DNA from: Rhizophagus irregularis
Lineage: Eukaryota; Glomeromycota; Glomeromycetes; Glomerales; Glomeraceae
DNA: 64,000 nt
NCBI RefSeq assembly: GCF_026210795.1
Contig: NC_089453.1
Coordinates: 2,501-66,500, forward strand
Reading direction: 5' to 3'
Shown here: in pieces, positions 24,760 through 35,733 of the stretch
Position numbering within the stretch: the first letter of the stretch is position 1
How the letters are laid out: each line of letters starts with the position of its first letter
The notes under the pieces: generated by a model
Told to the model about the DNA's origin: nothing
The model's database searches: none
The model's input: only the letters and a program-made list of their open reading frames with translations
Translations under genes and position numbers: made by a program

Positions 24760-25030
24760 AAGGCCCAATTTCCCCAATCAGCCGATATGTTTAACAAAAA
24801 ATTTTTCAGAAAAAAATAAATGCCAAAGTGAGGCTAAATTTTATTGATTTTTCAGATAAATAACTAGCGAAAGCATCAAGTTATTCTTTGCTCTCTCACA
24901 TTTCCGATAAATTTCCAAGGCTAATTCGTTTCTATCACTACTATTACTAACTACACTCTCACCCCCATATTCTTTCTCTACCCGAGATAAATTCTCCCAT
25001 CATATGCGCGTATCATCGTAATTGGGCCTT
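24760..25030. repeat. Inverted-repeat-bounded segment, possible MITE
   Basis: AAGGCCCAATT at 24,760 is matched by its complement ending at 25,030. No convincing target duplication was found, so the MITE call is weak. From 24,120 to 25,268 no gene was seen. Confidence 0.35.
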
Positions 25031-25268
25031 TTTTAAGGCCACTGATCAGCTGATTTCAGCTGTGATTTGCGAAGCTGATGCAAGTACACGAGGAGAAAAA
25101 ATTTTTTATGATTAAACCAATCGTTCTAACGTATTTTAACATATTTTAACGTCTAACCAATCGTTCCAACCTTTGACCAAGTGTTTTTGACAAGTAAGAA
25201 TATTGAAATGCTAAAAGTTTTCATTGCTATTTTATATAATTTTTTAAATATTTTTTTTCGCAAAAAAC

Positions 25269-25826
25269 ATGTACACTTTTGTTAATTTCTTTTCTCAAAG
25301 TTTCTATCAAAGTAATCAAACAAATCCTATTCCCACTCCACCTCCTTCACCAACTACTTCCCCCACTTTACATGAATGTACGGTTTGTAAGGCCTCATAC
25401 AGAAGTAAATCTGGTTTAACACGACATAAAACTATTGTACAAAAATACAATACGCGACGTGAAGGGTTGTATACATTACCTCTAGAAGCAATAAACGAGT
25501 TCAAAGCACAGCTTGTTCACGTTATTCAAGGTAAACTAAAAGATCATTTTTCTCAGTCGGGTAGACAAACTATTTCTTTACCTTGTCTGGAAAGTTTATT
25601 TTTTGGAGTCTTTGAAGGTTATATTCATTATTATAACTATCGGACTGGTAGTTATAAATGTTTTTTCCAAGGTCCAGACGCGTATACACAAGTAGCTAAT
25701 TTATTTAATAATCCAAATTGGGGACGCAAATTTTTTAATAATAACCAGCAAACTTTTGTTGTGTTATTTGATGCGCAGGCTGAAGCAGATGCTAATCAAG
25801 AAAGTCTCTCTAATCAACATTGGTGA
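25269..25826 (+). CDS. C2H2-like zinc-finger hypothetical protein
   Basis: A single exon of 185 aa, ATG at 25,269. After a Pro/Thr/Ser-rich N-terminus, residues about 37-53 read CTVCKASYRSKSGLTRH, the first half of a C2H2 finger (C-x2-C-x12-H). The second histidine is absent where it should follow, so metal binding may be altered or completed by another residue. The remainder contains a conserved-looking block (GRQTISLPCLESLFFGVFEG, NWGRKFFNNNQQTFVVLF) without a known domain. Proteins of this layout are repeated in Rhizophagus genomes. No neighbour suggests a function. Confidence 0.6.
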   Translation: MYTFVNFFSQSFYQSNQTNPIPTPPPSPTTSPTLHECTVCKASYRSKSGLTRHKTIVQKYNTRREGLYTLPLEAINEFKAQLVHVIQGKLKDHFSQSGRQTISLPCLESLFFGVFEGYIHYYNYRTGSYKCFFQGPDAYTQVANLFNNPNWGRKFFNNNQQTFVVLFDAQAEADANQESLSNQHW

Positions 25827-26389
25827 TCGGATTCCAAAAAATAGACTAAAAAGATTTAATTTGCCATGAATTTATTTTTTAACGTGAATATGTTGTGGTG
25901 TGCTAGACATTTGGGGGGTCGTATACAGCTAATGCAATGATATAATTATCCCTGTGGTCGAAAAAATAAATCACATGATTTACATTTAAACTAAGTATTT
26001 AGAAATCCACTGCATTATACACACGTAATTCTGGCTAATATAACGTGCTTTTGATATGACTACTTATCTACAACGTTCTTTTGATATTTCATTATCACGT
26101 GATCATTGCTAGTCATTACAATTTGTGTTGCTTTAATTAATGACGTACTTAATAACACAGAAAATTGGTTAGACTTAATAATTTATATATATATGATGGT
26201 TATTAAGCACATATGACGGACATTTTGGACATTCCATCTTACTCTTTTTTTTTTTATACGCTTATTCTTGGTTAGATCATTCAAAAGAATCATGGGTGAG
26301 AAAGTTGATAACAGATTTCATGAAACTTTACATGTTGGTTTTTTTTAGTTTTTTTGCACTTTTGCACTATTCCAAAAGAGAAAAAGTGA
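25827..26389. other. No gene seen
   Basis: AT-rich spacer. A TATATATATATG stretch near 26,187 and C/T-rich patches near 26,235 could belong to the promoter of the next gene. Confidence 0.4.
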
Positions 26390-26493
26390 ATGAATCATAT
26401 TTTATGTAGGGAACAAGAAATTGTAATTCCGTTTGGTCCAACGGGCAGAATGGTGGCTTCACCTCACATTCGCCCGATATTAATCATAACAGT

Positions 26494-27600
26494 TTGGGAT
26501 GCAATTTGCCTATTATGGTTGCATTATGTGACAAGTCAACTTCAAAATTCCAAGAAATTAAACTTCCAAGCCCAGAAAACATTTCTTCTCAAAAAACTGG
26601 CTTCCCTATCCAACAAGATGACTTTGATGGAATTGGATACAGAGGGTATTCCAACCACAATAAATATAACAATTTCAACAAAAAAATCACAAAAGAAGAA
26701 ACATCACAAACAGAAAATGAAGATGATAAAATGTATGTTCAGAGCGTCTCTCTGTACTGGGAAGATAGACAAGACACTTACATGGCAAGAACGGAAAGAA
26801 ATGGAGAAGATTATATACCAAAACAACAAATTGGCAGCGGAATCGAGAATGAAAACAGTCAAAGCATTAAAAGGGTGCCATTTGGATGCTGTCCTAACAC
26901 AGAGAGAGTACGAATCATGCAAGCATCTTTGGGCAAATTGTGCAGAGATTATGGCTTGGACAGCACTCCATGGACCCAAATTCCAAAAAAATCATGTAAA
27001 CTTGTACTTCCAGACGATATTGATGGAGACTCGGATGATCAAACCTCTATGTCTCAAATGCAAATGAACAGCAAGGATGATGAAATGCTGGAGGTTCTTA
27101 CCGATCCAAAAAATTCATTAATATTGGTTGAGATGATCGCATGTGAATCTGATATTTGCCGTGTTTCATCTTCTATCGGTTTTGAAATCAAAATTAAAGT
27201 ACCTCTAGAAAATCTTATTGTATATATAAAACGTGTTAAAGAGTATGGTTTCAACCATATCATTATCATTGGGGAACTTTATTGTGGAATGCTTTTTTTA
27301 GATTGTTATGGCCGTTTATTTGAATGGGATCATATGCAATATTTGTTATTTCCACTTGGGGATTATTTGAAAAAAGATTTCCAGATAAATCCAGCTATAG
27401 CATGGAAAGCAGCAGGTGAATTTGTATTTGAGATAAAGACCAGAGAGGGTTAGTATTTGTGTAAATTTGATCATTTTTTATCTTAAATTTTTATAACAGT
27501 TACTTTTTTTTTAGATTTACCAGGAAAACACAACATCCATCCTCTCACAAAGAAGAATAAAAAAAAAAGTAAAAATTCGAAAAAGAAGCATCGTTATTGA
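26494..27600 (+). CDS. Hypothetical two-exon protein with an overlapping open frame
   Basis: Exon 1 is 26,494-27,448 and exon 2 is 27,515-27,600, separated by a 66-nt intron (GTTAGT..TTTAG) that keeps the frame, giving 346 aa. The C-terminal half (KNSLILVEMIACESDICRVS, YGFNHIIIIGEL, FLDCYGRLFEWD) is the most protein-like part, and exon 2 ends in a Lys-rich tail. Over 26,390-27,067 a second frame is also open for 225 codons and reads plausibly (CHLDAVLTQREYESCKHLWA, EIMAWTALHG). Either the real upstream frame is the second one, with a frameshift near 27,015, or the overlap is chance. No known domain; the start is uncertain. Confidence 0.5.
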
Positions 27601-28673
27601 TAAATTTCCTTAAAAAAATTTTAGCTAAAATTCTATTATCAATTGTAAATTGCAAAGAATTTCATTTTATTATTAAATATTTTAGAATTACGTACAAAAG
27701 ATCCTATAACAGATATTACTAGTGACAGGTTTCTACTTTCTTTGAGTAATAAGTGTTTTCAGACTGGAGGGGTTAAATTTTTAATTATGGAAGTATTATA
27801 TAGCTATTTGTAGCAATATTTGTAAATTACATGTCATCTTATACTTAAAAAAATATATCAATAAAATAAATAAATCATTTTATTGCATGCAATTATCTGA
27901 TGCGATACATAATCATATTTTGCAAAACTATCAGTAAAACCTATTTCTATATATGTCCTATGTAAAATATATGTTGCATTGGAATAAGAGTAACTACTCG
28001 GCTTATACATCTGATAACATATTTTGGTTAATTTACAACAGAGAAGAGAAAACTTTCAAACGAAAGATAATTAGTACCTGATTAATAAAGTTCATGTTTT
28101 CTGAATACAAATGTTATTTTTTCTAATAGGATTAATCTTTTTTAATAGGATGCATGTATGCAAATAAATATATTCAGTGAGCTTCTGTTCTGAAGAACAT
28201 GATAAATTAATAGATGATTCCCTTTATAAACAATACATACATGATTTGGCGGTATTCCAGCTGAATTAAATCTGTTGTTCCTCGTATACTAAAGGATTCT
28301 TTTTTTTATCTGTTGTTGATGGTTGAAATTATTTGTCCACCTTGTCCATTGAGCAGATACTAGATATATTTTAAATTGTTTCTTGCGTTCTCTTAATAAA
28401 TGAGAAAGAGTATATGAACATGGAATTTATTGCAGTGTAATCTACATATCATATTTTCTATGCAACAATGTTAACCCTTGATCATATATAAATTTCTAAT
28501 AATGAAAAAACAATATTCCAAAATGATGAATCGTACCTTATGTTAAAGTAGTAGACTAATGTGAAATAATTTTATCCAAAATATCATTCAATATTGTGAG
28601 CCTCTATCCTTTTTTGTATGTAAATATCAATGTTTTTTTATTGGTAATACAACACAAAAAAGATGAATTGTAA
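27601..28673. other. No gene seen
   Basis: AT-rich spacer downstream of the hypothetical gene. No coding block or repeat unit could be supported. Confidence 0.5.
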
Positions 28674-29155
28674 CTATTCATGTTTAACTTCGTCAATAAT
28701 ACTAACATTGATTCTATAAAACTTTTCCCATATAATACACTCTAGTATGGAATCATTTCAAATTAATTCTTCTTTAGTATTTCCATCATGTGTCCTATAA
28801 AGATTAATAGACTGTTTTTTAATATTATAAAGTTCTGAAAAATACTTGTGTGACTTGTCCTTCAATTTGCCTAATGTTACCATTGCGTGGATGATCTTCC
28901 ATTGGAATTGTTTCTCGTACTTCTCATACAGTATATAGTTTTTTTATAAATGGTACTTCTTTCCAGATATCTAAACTTATCATTACGTAAAGATGATCAG
29001 GGTTATAATTGTAGATTGAATTAGTGAAAATGCTCTTAATTTTGTCTAAGTTTTTCATGACACACTTGTCTTCTTCATATGTAATAACCTGATTAGGAGA
29101 AATGTTTATAGCTATGAGTTTTAGTTCGTTGGAAACAATATGACTAAAGAAAGGT
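28674..29155 (-). pseudogene. Crinkler-like gene, 3' part (split by gypsy element)
   Basis: The minus-strand frame entering at 29,155 reads PFFSHIVSNELKLIAINISP and YVMISLDIWKEVP, the second half of a Crinkler (CRN) N-terminal ubiquitin-like header. A TGA follows, then EVRETIPMEDHPRNG and, after a frameshift, KDKSHKYFSELYNIKK to a stop at 28,674. The frame is continuous with the 5' part at 42,018-42,548 once the retrotransposon is ignored. CRN proteins are modular, with a header and a C-terminal effector region; no C-terminal catalytic domain is left here. Confidence 0.6.
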
Positions 29156-29671
29156 TGTGACATGCCGCCCATAGGATATTAAAATAAAATATCGTATGTT
29201 GCCACCGACGTGTTGAGTTCATATAATATCTATACTTGGTTTAAAATAAAAATTAGTTACAAAAATTACAAAATATTATTTTCTTACCAAATATTATGTT
29301 AAATTCTCGAACTTAATAATATAATATTAATTAATTCTCAAGCGTACAATGAGCATATTCATATTTGAATAACTTTTTAATAATTAATATTTTAATATTA
29401 TTTTATTTGAGCCAAAATTTGACTGCGGAATTTCCTATCGAAATCTACTTGTATTTATACATTTTAAGAAAAATCATTTCTAATACTTCTATCTTTTCTA
29501 ATAATAAAAATTTAAGAAAATAAAAGATCTATTATCATATGACTATCTCGTTATACTAAACTAAACTATAAATATAATTTTATTGGCTAATTATTTACCC
29601 ATCGGTTAATTATTTATCCTTCGGCTAATTATTTATCCTTATTCTATTTTATTATATTTTCGGTTATTACA
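29156..29671 (-). repeat. 3' LTR of the gypsy element
   Basis: A 516-bp LTR, TGTGACATGCC..TTATTACA on the plus strand. It matches the right LTR closely apart from two short stretches (about 17 and 20 bp) absent on the right and about a dozen single-base differences, all transitions by eye. AGGT precedes it. Confidence 0.9.
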
Positions 29672-29687
29672 TTTATCCTCCTCTTGA
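29672..29687 (-). promoter_or_regulatory. Polypurine tract
   Basis: On the minus strand TCAAGAGGAGGATAAA directly precedes the 3' LTR. This is the expected plus-strand primer of a retrotransposon and fixes the element's orientation. Confidence 0.85.
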
Positions 29688-29735
29688 AAAATTTATGTCC
29701 CATAAATTAAGAATCGAATTCGGGTCTCAAACATA

Positions 29736-30960
29736 TTATATTATTATATATAGTTCAAATATTTCCCTATCAAAATATTCCTTTAATAATTCTCCATTTA
29801 CTGGTCTTCTTAAAATTCTTCCATTTAATTCTTTAATTTTGTATGATCCATTTATTATTATTTCATGTATATAATATGGTCCCTTCCATTTTTCTTCTAG
29901 TTTTCCCGTATGTGTTTTGTATTTCGCTGCATCAAAGTATAATACTTTATCTCCTATTTGAAAGTTTTGTTTTCGTTTTCCAATTTTATCATGATATTTC
30001 TTTTGTTGTTCTTGTGCTTTTTCAATATTTTTCTTTGCTTCATTTCTTTTTATTGGTAATTCTTCTATTATATGTTCTATTCTTTTAATCATTGTAATTC
30101 CTTTAACTTCTTCATCATTTGGTAATATTACTCTTCTTCCATAAGTCAAATAAAATGGTGTCATTTTACTTGATTTTTGTATTTTACTCCTATATGCAAA
30201 TAATATTGGTGCTATTCTTTGATCCCAATTTTTATCTTCATATTCTCTATTTCTATATATCGTTAATTTTTCTTTTACTAATTTCACCAATGATTCTATT
30301 AATGTTTTATTAAATCGTTCTACTAATCCATTTGTTTTAGGGTGATAAGAAGTTGAAAATTTATGTTGAACATTAAATTTTTCTGTAAGATTTTTAGTTA
30401 ATTGATTATTAAATTCTGATCCATTATCTGTAAGTATTTTCTTTGAACATCCATGTCGACAAATTATTTCTTCATAAATGAATTTTGATATTTCTTTTGC
30501 ATTCGCTTCTTTTATTACTTTTGCTTCTGGCCATTTCGTAAAGAAATTTATTGCTACTACTATATATTTATTTCCTTCTTCTGTTCTTGGTAATGGTCCT
30601 ATCACATCTATCCCAATCATATGAAAAGGTTCTTTTACTTCTATTGGATGTAATTCATGTAACCCTTGTGGATTATTTCTTCTTTGACAATTATCACAAC
30701 TTTTTACGTATTTTTCTACATCTCGTTTCATATTCTTCCACCAATATTTTTCTTTTACTTTTTCATATGTAGCTTGAATCCCAAAATGTGCTGATAATTC
30801 ATGATCATGCATCATATACATTATTCCTTCTAATTCAAATCTTCTTATTACTCTAAACTTATTTTCATCTTTAATTTTATATAAAACTCCATTTTCTTAT
30901 ACGTATTTTTCTTCTTTTTCTATATTCTTTAAAATTTTATCATATTCTTTTTCATCCATT
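29736..30960 (-). pseudogene. Gypsy integrase region
   Basis: A minus-strand frame of 361 codons (30,821-29,736), with upstream coding sequence to about 30,960 broken by a TAA near 30,898. The zinc-binding H2C2 module is present (HDHELSAHF...CDNCQRRN). The catalytic core follows with the DDE residues in IGIDVIGPLP, LTDNGSEF and GLVERFNKT. The C-terminal part carries the GPY-type module (EKWKGPYYIHEI). This domain would insert the cDNA copy. The core looks complete, but it is cut off from the rest of pol by the stop and by an upstream frameshift, so the gene is non-functional as it stands. Confidence 0.88.
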
Positions 30961-31155
30961 TGTTAATAAATTTTCTATTTCGTTTTCAAATGGTAAAATA
31001 AATTTTATTTCTTTATCTTCAAATAATATGCAATGATAATTTATATTTGTATGAATTATAAATACATATATTTCTAATCCTATTCTTTCAACCATTTTTA
31101 ATTTTATTTATCTCGTTATTCGTTATTATTTATTATTTTTAACTTTTTATCTTTC

Positions 31156-32584
31156 TCATATTAACCTTGACATTGCATCGGCGTTTTTATTTTCTTTTCC
31201 TGGTCTATGTATTATTTCAAAATCATATTGTTGTAATTCCATCATCCATCTTCCTCTTCTTCCTTTAGGAACTTTTGATGTACTTATAAATCCTTTTAAT
31301 GCTGTATGATCTGTTATTACTTTAAATTTTCTTCCAAATAAATATTTATGAAAATATTTTATTCCCCAAAATACTGCTAAACATTCCAATTCTGTTATCG
31401 GATACCTCTTTTCTGCATTTACTAAACTTCTACTCGCATAACTAATAACTATTTCTCTATTATTTTCATCTAATTGTTCTAATATAGCTCCTAATCCTTC
31501 TCCTGATGCATCTGTTATTAATATAAATTCTTTTTCAAAATTTGGATGTTGTAATATCGGATAATTTATTAATTTTTCTTTTAATTCTTCTAATGCTTTT
31601 TGTTGTTTATCTGTCCACACAAAAGGAACATTCTTTCTCGTTAATTCCATTATTGGTTTTACTATTTTTTGAATATCCTTTCACAAATTTTCTATAATAT
31701 GAACATAATCCATTTATTTCTCTTATTTGTTTGATATTCTTTGGTGGTTTTAAATTTTCAATCTTTTCTATTTTCTTATCATCTGGTTTTAATCCATCTG
31801 TTCTTACTATATGTTCCAAATATTCTACATTCTTTTTCGCCCATTCACATTTCTTTAACTTTAACATCATATTCACTTTTCTTAATTCTTCTAATACTAT
31901 TTTTATATGTTGTAAATGTTCATTCCAATTTTTCGAATATATTATAATATCATCTATATATACGTTCATAAATTTATCTAAGTATTCTTTAAATATTTTA
32001 TTCATTGTTCTTTGAAATATTGCCGTTGCATTTTTTAATCCAAATGGCATAACATTAAATTCATATAATCCTTGACTACAAATAAATGCTGTCTTTTCTT
32101 TATCTTCTTCCTTCATTTCTATTTGCCAATATCCACTTGCTAAATCGATTGTTGTAAACCATTTTGCTATTTTAAATTTTTCTAATAAATCATCTATTCT
32201 TGCCAAAAGATATGCGTCTGTTATCGTCATTTGATTTATTTTTCTAAAATCTATACAAAATCTTTTATCTCCTGTCTTTTTATTTACTATTACTACTGGT
32301 GACGACCATGGACTACATGATTCTTGTATTATTTCTTCTTTTAACATTTTATCTATTTCTCTTTTTATTATTTCTCTATTTTCTGTACTTTCTCTATATG
32401 CTTTTTGATTTATTGGCATTTCATCTTTTATCCTTATATTGCATTTTACTATATTTGTTTTACTTATTTTCTTATCTCCATATATACAAATATCTTCATA
32501 TTCTTTAACTAAATCTTTTAATTCTTTCTCTTGTAATTTCTCTAAATCTTTATATTTTATTTCATCTGTCCAATCTTTGTGCAT
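31156..32584 (-). pseudogene. Gypsy reverse transcriptase and RNase H
   Basis: Reverse transcriptase runs from 32,584 with SPWSSPVVIVNKK, DLASGYWQIEM, MPFGLKNATAIFQRTMN and the catalytic YIDD box in NVYIDDIIIYS. Near 31,680 the frame shifts by one. RNase H follows in the other frame to 31,156, with ITDASGEGLGAIL, ITELECLAVFWGIKYFHKYL, KVITDHTALKG and the closing NADAMSRLI. Domain order and motifs are those of Ty3/gypsy pol. The frameshift lies between the RT connection and RNase H, and is more likely a mutation than programmed, because it is not at the gag-pol boundary. Confidence 0.88.
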
Positions 32585-32616
32585 CTTTAATGTCTCTCCA
32601 TCATTATGGCCAAGAC

Positions 32617-33183
32617 CTAATAGTTTTCCTCTATGATATGTCCTTTTTCTTCATTATTTATTAAATATATTTCTCGTTCACTTGTTTCTTCATATTCATT
32701 TTCACTATCTTCATCTTCACTATCATCACTATCATTATCATTATTAATATTTTTATCATTATTTTCATATTTTATTGGTATTTCAATATCTTTTCCATCT
32801 TCTCTTAATATTAATGTCTTTTCATTATAATCTATTATTCCTTTCTTTTCTCTTAACACATCATTTCCTAATATTAATTCTTTTTCTACTGATTCAATTA
32901 CGTCCATAATTATTTTCATTTCTGTATTTTCATTTATTTCTATTGTTATTTCTATTTTTCCTTTTGATGCAACTCTTGTCCCATTAGCCATTATAAATCT
33001 AATATCACTCTTTTCTATTATTGGAATATTTAATTCTTTTCTAAATTTATCTGATATTAAACTGACTGATGCTTCTGAATTTATTATTATTGATACTAAT
33101 TTTCCTTTTATTATAACTTTACTTCTCATTGCTCTAGTTTCACTTTTATTATCTGCACTTTTTATTTGTTGGTCCGAGTGTAG
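32617..33183 (-). pseudogene. Gypsy aspartic protease with lost active site
   Basis: A minus-strand frame of about 170 codons. The retropepsin fold is recognisable (VSIIINSEASVSLISDKFR, FIMANGTRVASKG, ELILGNDVLREKKGIIDYN), but the active-site triad D-S/T-G reads N-S-E. Both changes are single G-to-A steps on the sense strand (GAT to AAT, GGA to GAA). The protease should therefore be inactive. It is followed by an acidic Asp/Glu/Asn linker into RT. Confidence 0.85.
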
Positions 33184-34860
33184 TCATGTACTATTATATC
33201 CATCATATTCTCTAGCTATTCTTCTAAATTTTGGATTTTCATTGTAAATTTGTCCATATGTTATATTTGCTTTTTCATTAAACATATCAGTTACATATTT
33301 TTCTGGTGGTACATTAACTCGTACTCTAATATTTTTATTTTCTCTTTTCATTCCTGGTATACATGCCACCCAAATTATTTTGGGCTGCCGTAATTATAAG
33401 TAAAATCCCAAATTCAATTATGGCATCCCAAATTATTTTGGCACTTTACATAGTAAATTATATATAAACTGAATAAATTACGACATCCCAAATTATAATT
33501 ATGACATCCCAAAATAATTTGGGCAGCATGTATAATTTCTGGATTTGGACATTCTTTTATAAAATGACCTGTTAATCCACATCTTTCACATCGATTATAC
33601 CTTCTTCTTGATTGGTATGCTTTATCTATCTCTATCTTCTTTATTAGAAAATCCTCCTTTTCTTTCACCATCAATATCCATTTTCATATCATATTCTCTT
33701 TTTGGTGGTATTGGAACATCTTCAATTTCCATTTCATTATAGTCATTATCTAAATCTCTTCCATATTTTCTACCACTTTTTAAAGTTGGAAATATTTCTT
33801 TTTCATAATTATATATTTTGTAATTATTATAATATTCATTATCATTATATCTACTATTATCATAATATCTTTCGTGATCCATTAAATTTATATTTCTATT
33901 ATTATCATTATTATTTCTTCTTTCATTATTATTCCTATTAAAATTATTTTGCGTTCTATAATTATTTCTCTATCTTAATTGTGAACATTCTGGTCTTATA
34001 TGACCTACTTCATTGCATTTATAGCATCTCATGATTCTTGCATTTCTTGTATTTGTATTTGTATTTATATTTCTTCTTTGTTGATTTTTTATTTCATTTA
34101 ACATTTCTCCCATAGCTATTTTTTCTGCTCTAAATTGTTCTAACGCTTTACTTAATTCATCAATATTTTTTTCATTAACTGGCTTTTGCATTTTTTTATA
34201 TATTTCATTTTCTTCTTTTTTATTCGTTTCTTCTTTTAAAATTTCTTCTATATTCTTTTCTTGTCTTATTTGTTCTATATTTACACCCATTGTTTTCATT
34301 ATCAATTCATTCTTAGCTTCTTCTTCTCTTCTTGCTATATTAATTGCATCATTTAAATCCGTTGGATTACTTCTTCTAACATGGTATCCCAATGTAAATT
34401 CTAATCTTTGGATATAATAATTTACTTGATACATATCATGTAATGCTTGACCTCTAGTTGCAATTCTTAATATTGACCTAAATCTTCTAGTATATTCTTC
34501 AACACTTTTATTTTTTTCTTGTTTAATCCTTGTCAATTCTATCATTTTTCTTCTTTTAACATCTTCTCTAGTAAATCTATCAATTAATTTGTTTTTCAAA
34601 TTTCTATCATCATTATGGTCACACCAATTTACTAAATTAGCTGCTACTCTTTCTTTTTCTTCATTATATTATTGTAATGTGATTCCTCTTAAACATGTTA
34701 TTGCTACATTTGCTTTATTTTGGTTACATACACCTCCTCCAACATTTCCTTCTGTTCTTCCACTTACTGTAAATGCTATTTCAAACTGCCTAATCCAATC
34801 GTTAACATCTTCATCTTCTTTTCCACTAAAAGTTGGCATACCTACTATTCCTCCCATTCC
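33184..34860 (-). pseudogene. Gypsy gag region with two zinc knuckles
   Basis: Minus-strand gag. It starts near 34,860 with MPTFSGKEDEDVNDWIRQFE, continues (after two stops near 34,670) with RFTREDVKRRKMIELTRIKQ and KSVEEYTRRFRSIL, and has a first CCHC knuckle CYKCNEVGHIRPEC (about 34,020). A stop follows at about 33,970. A Tyr/Asn/Asp-rich linker leads to a second knuckle CERCGLTGHFIKEC (about 33,560). A MITE (33,358-33,534) is inserted immediately after it, and the frame resumes beyond. This domain would form the capsid and bind RNA. Confidence 0.82.
33358..33534. mobile_element. MITE, family TATACATGC (copy 2 of 3)
   Basis: A 177-bp palindromic element, TATACATGCC..GGCATGTATA type ends. 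Its duplication ATTCCTGG (33,350-33,357) / ATTTCTGG (33,535-33,542) has one mismatch. It sits within the gypsy gag frame just after the second zinc knuckle. Confidence 0.9.
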
Positions 34861-34904
34861 TGCAATTTGAATTCTATCTATTAAAGTTTGTCCTGCTCCT
34901 AATG

Positions 34905-35733
34905 CCCTATAAAAAGTATTTATATTTAAAATATAATTAAAAACTTTTTAAAATATATTTAAAATATACTTAAAATATATTTAATTTAAAAATTGCGAAA
35001 TACTTATAATATACTTAAAATGTATTTAAAATTATCTTAAAATATATTTCTAATATATTTAATTTTTGCCCGAATACTTAAAATATACTTAAATTATATT
35101 TAAATTAAAATTTAAGTATATTATAGGTATATTTTTTACATACTTAAAATATACTTATAATATATTTCATAATATATTTTAAGTATATTTTAAGTATGTA
35201 AAAAATATACTTATAATAATCTTATAATATACTTAAATTTTAATTTAAATATAATTTAAATATATTTTAAGTATATGGGCAAAAATTAAATATATTAAAC
35301 ATATATTTTAAGATAATTTTAAGTATATTTTAGATATATTAAAAAAGGACCCCGGATATCTAATATAAAGGTCATAATGGACTTTTGGCCAAAAACACCC
35401 CTTTTGCTGAACTGAAAAATCGTTTTTTGTAAATATCTCAGCATCCAGTAATTCAATTTTAATGAACTTTTTTTTATTTTGTAGCCCTCATTTAGCTCTA
35501 CAATTTAAAAAAATGTTCATCAAAATTGGACCACTGGATGCCGAGATATTTACAAAAAACGATTTTTTGAGCCCCTGAAAAATGGGCCAATCTGCCGAAA
35601 GTGTGACTTATGACCTGTTTTGGAGATATCCGGGGTCCTATTAAAAATATATTATAAGTATTTTGCAATTTTTAAATTAAGTATATTTTAAATATATTTT
35701 AAGTATATTTTAAGTATAATACTTTTTATAGGG
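34905..35733. mobile_element. Large hairpin MITE (CCCTATAAAAAGTAT ends)
   Basis: Inverted ends CCCTATAAAAAGTAT and the complement bound 829 bp of near-palindromic AT DNA built from TATACTTAAAATATA-type words. ATG is duplicated (34,902-34,904 and 35,734-35,736). A second MITE (35,346-35,639) is nested inside. It separates the two halves of the gypsy gag reading frame, which joins in frame (DNA-LGAGQTL) when the element is ignored. Confidence 0.85.
35346..35639. mobile_element. MITE with AGGACCCC ends (copy 2 of 2)
   Basis: A 294-bp element, AGGACCCCGGATATC..GGATATCCGGGGTCCT type ends. It has an exact 8-bp duplication ATTAAAAA (35,338-35,345 and 35,640-35,647). It contains the hairpin CAGCATCCAGTAATTCAATT..CCACTGGATGCCGAG that is also found in two other MITEs of this window. 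It is nested in the hairpin MITE, itself nested in the gypsy element. Confidence 0.88.

Noticed and set aside
29843-34870. Phe/Tyr/Leu-rich plus-strand frames across the gypsy element
   Set aside because: They are antisense shadows of the minus-strand gag and pol frames with no domain content.
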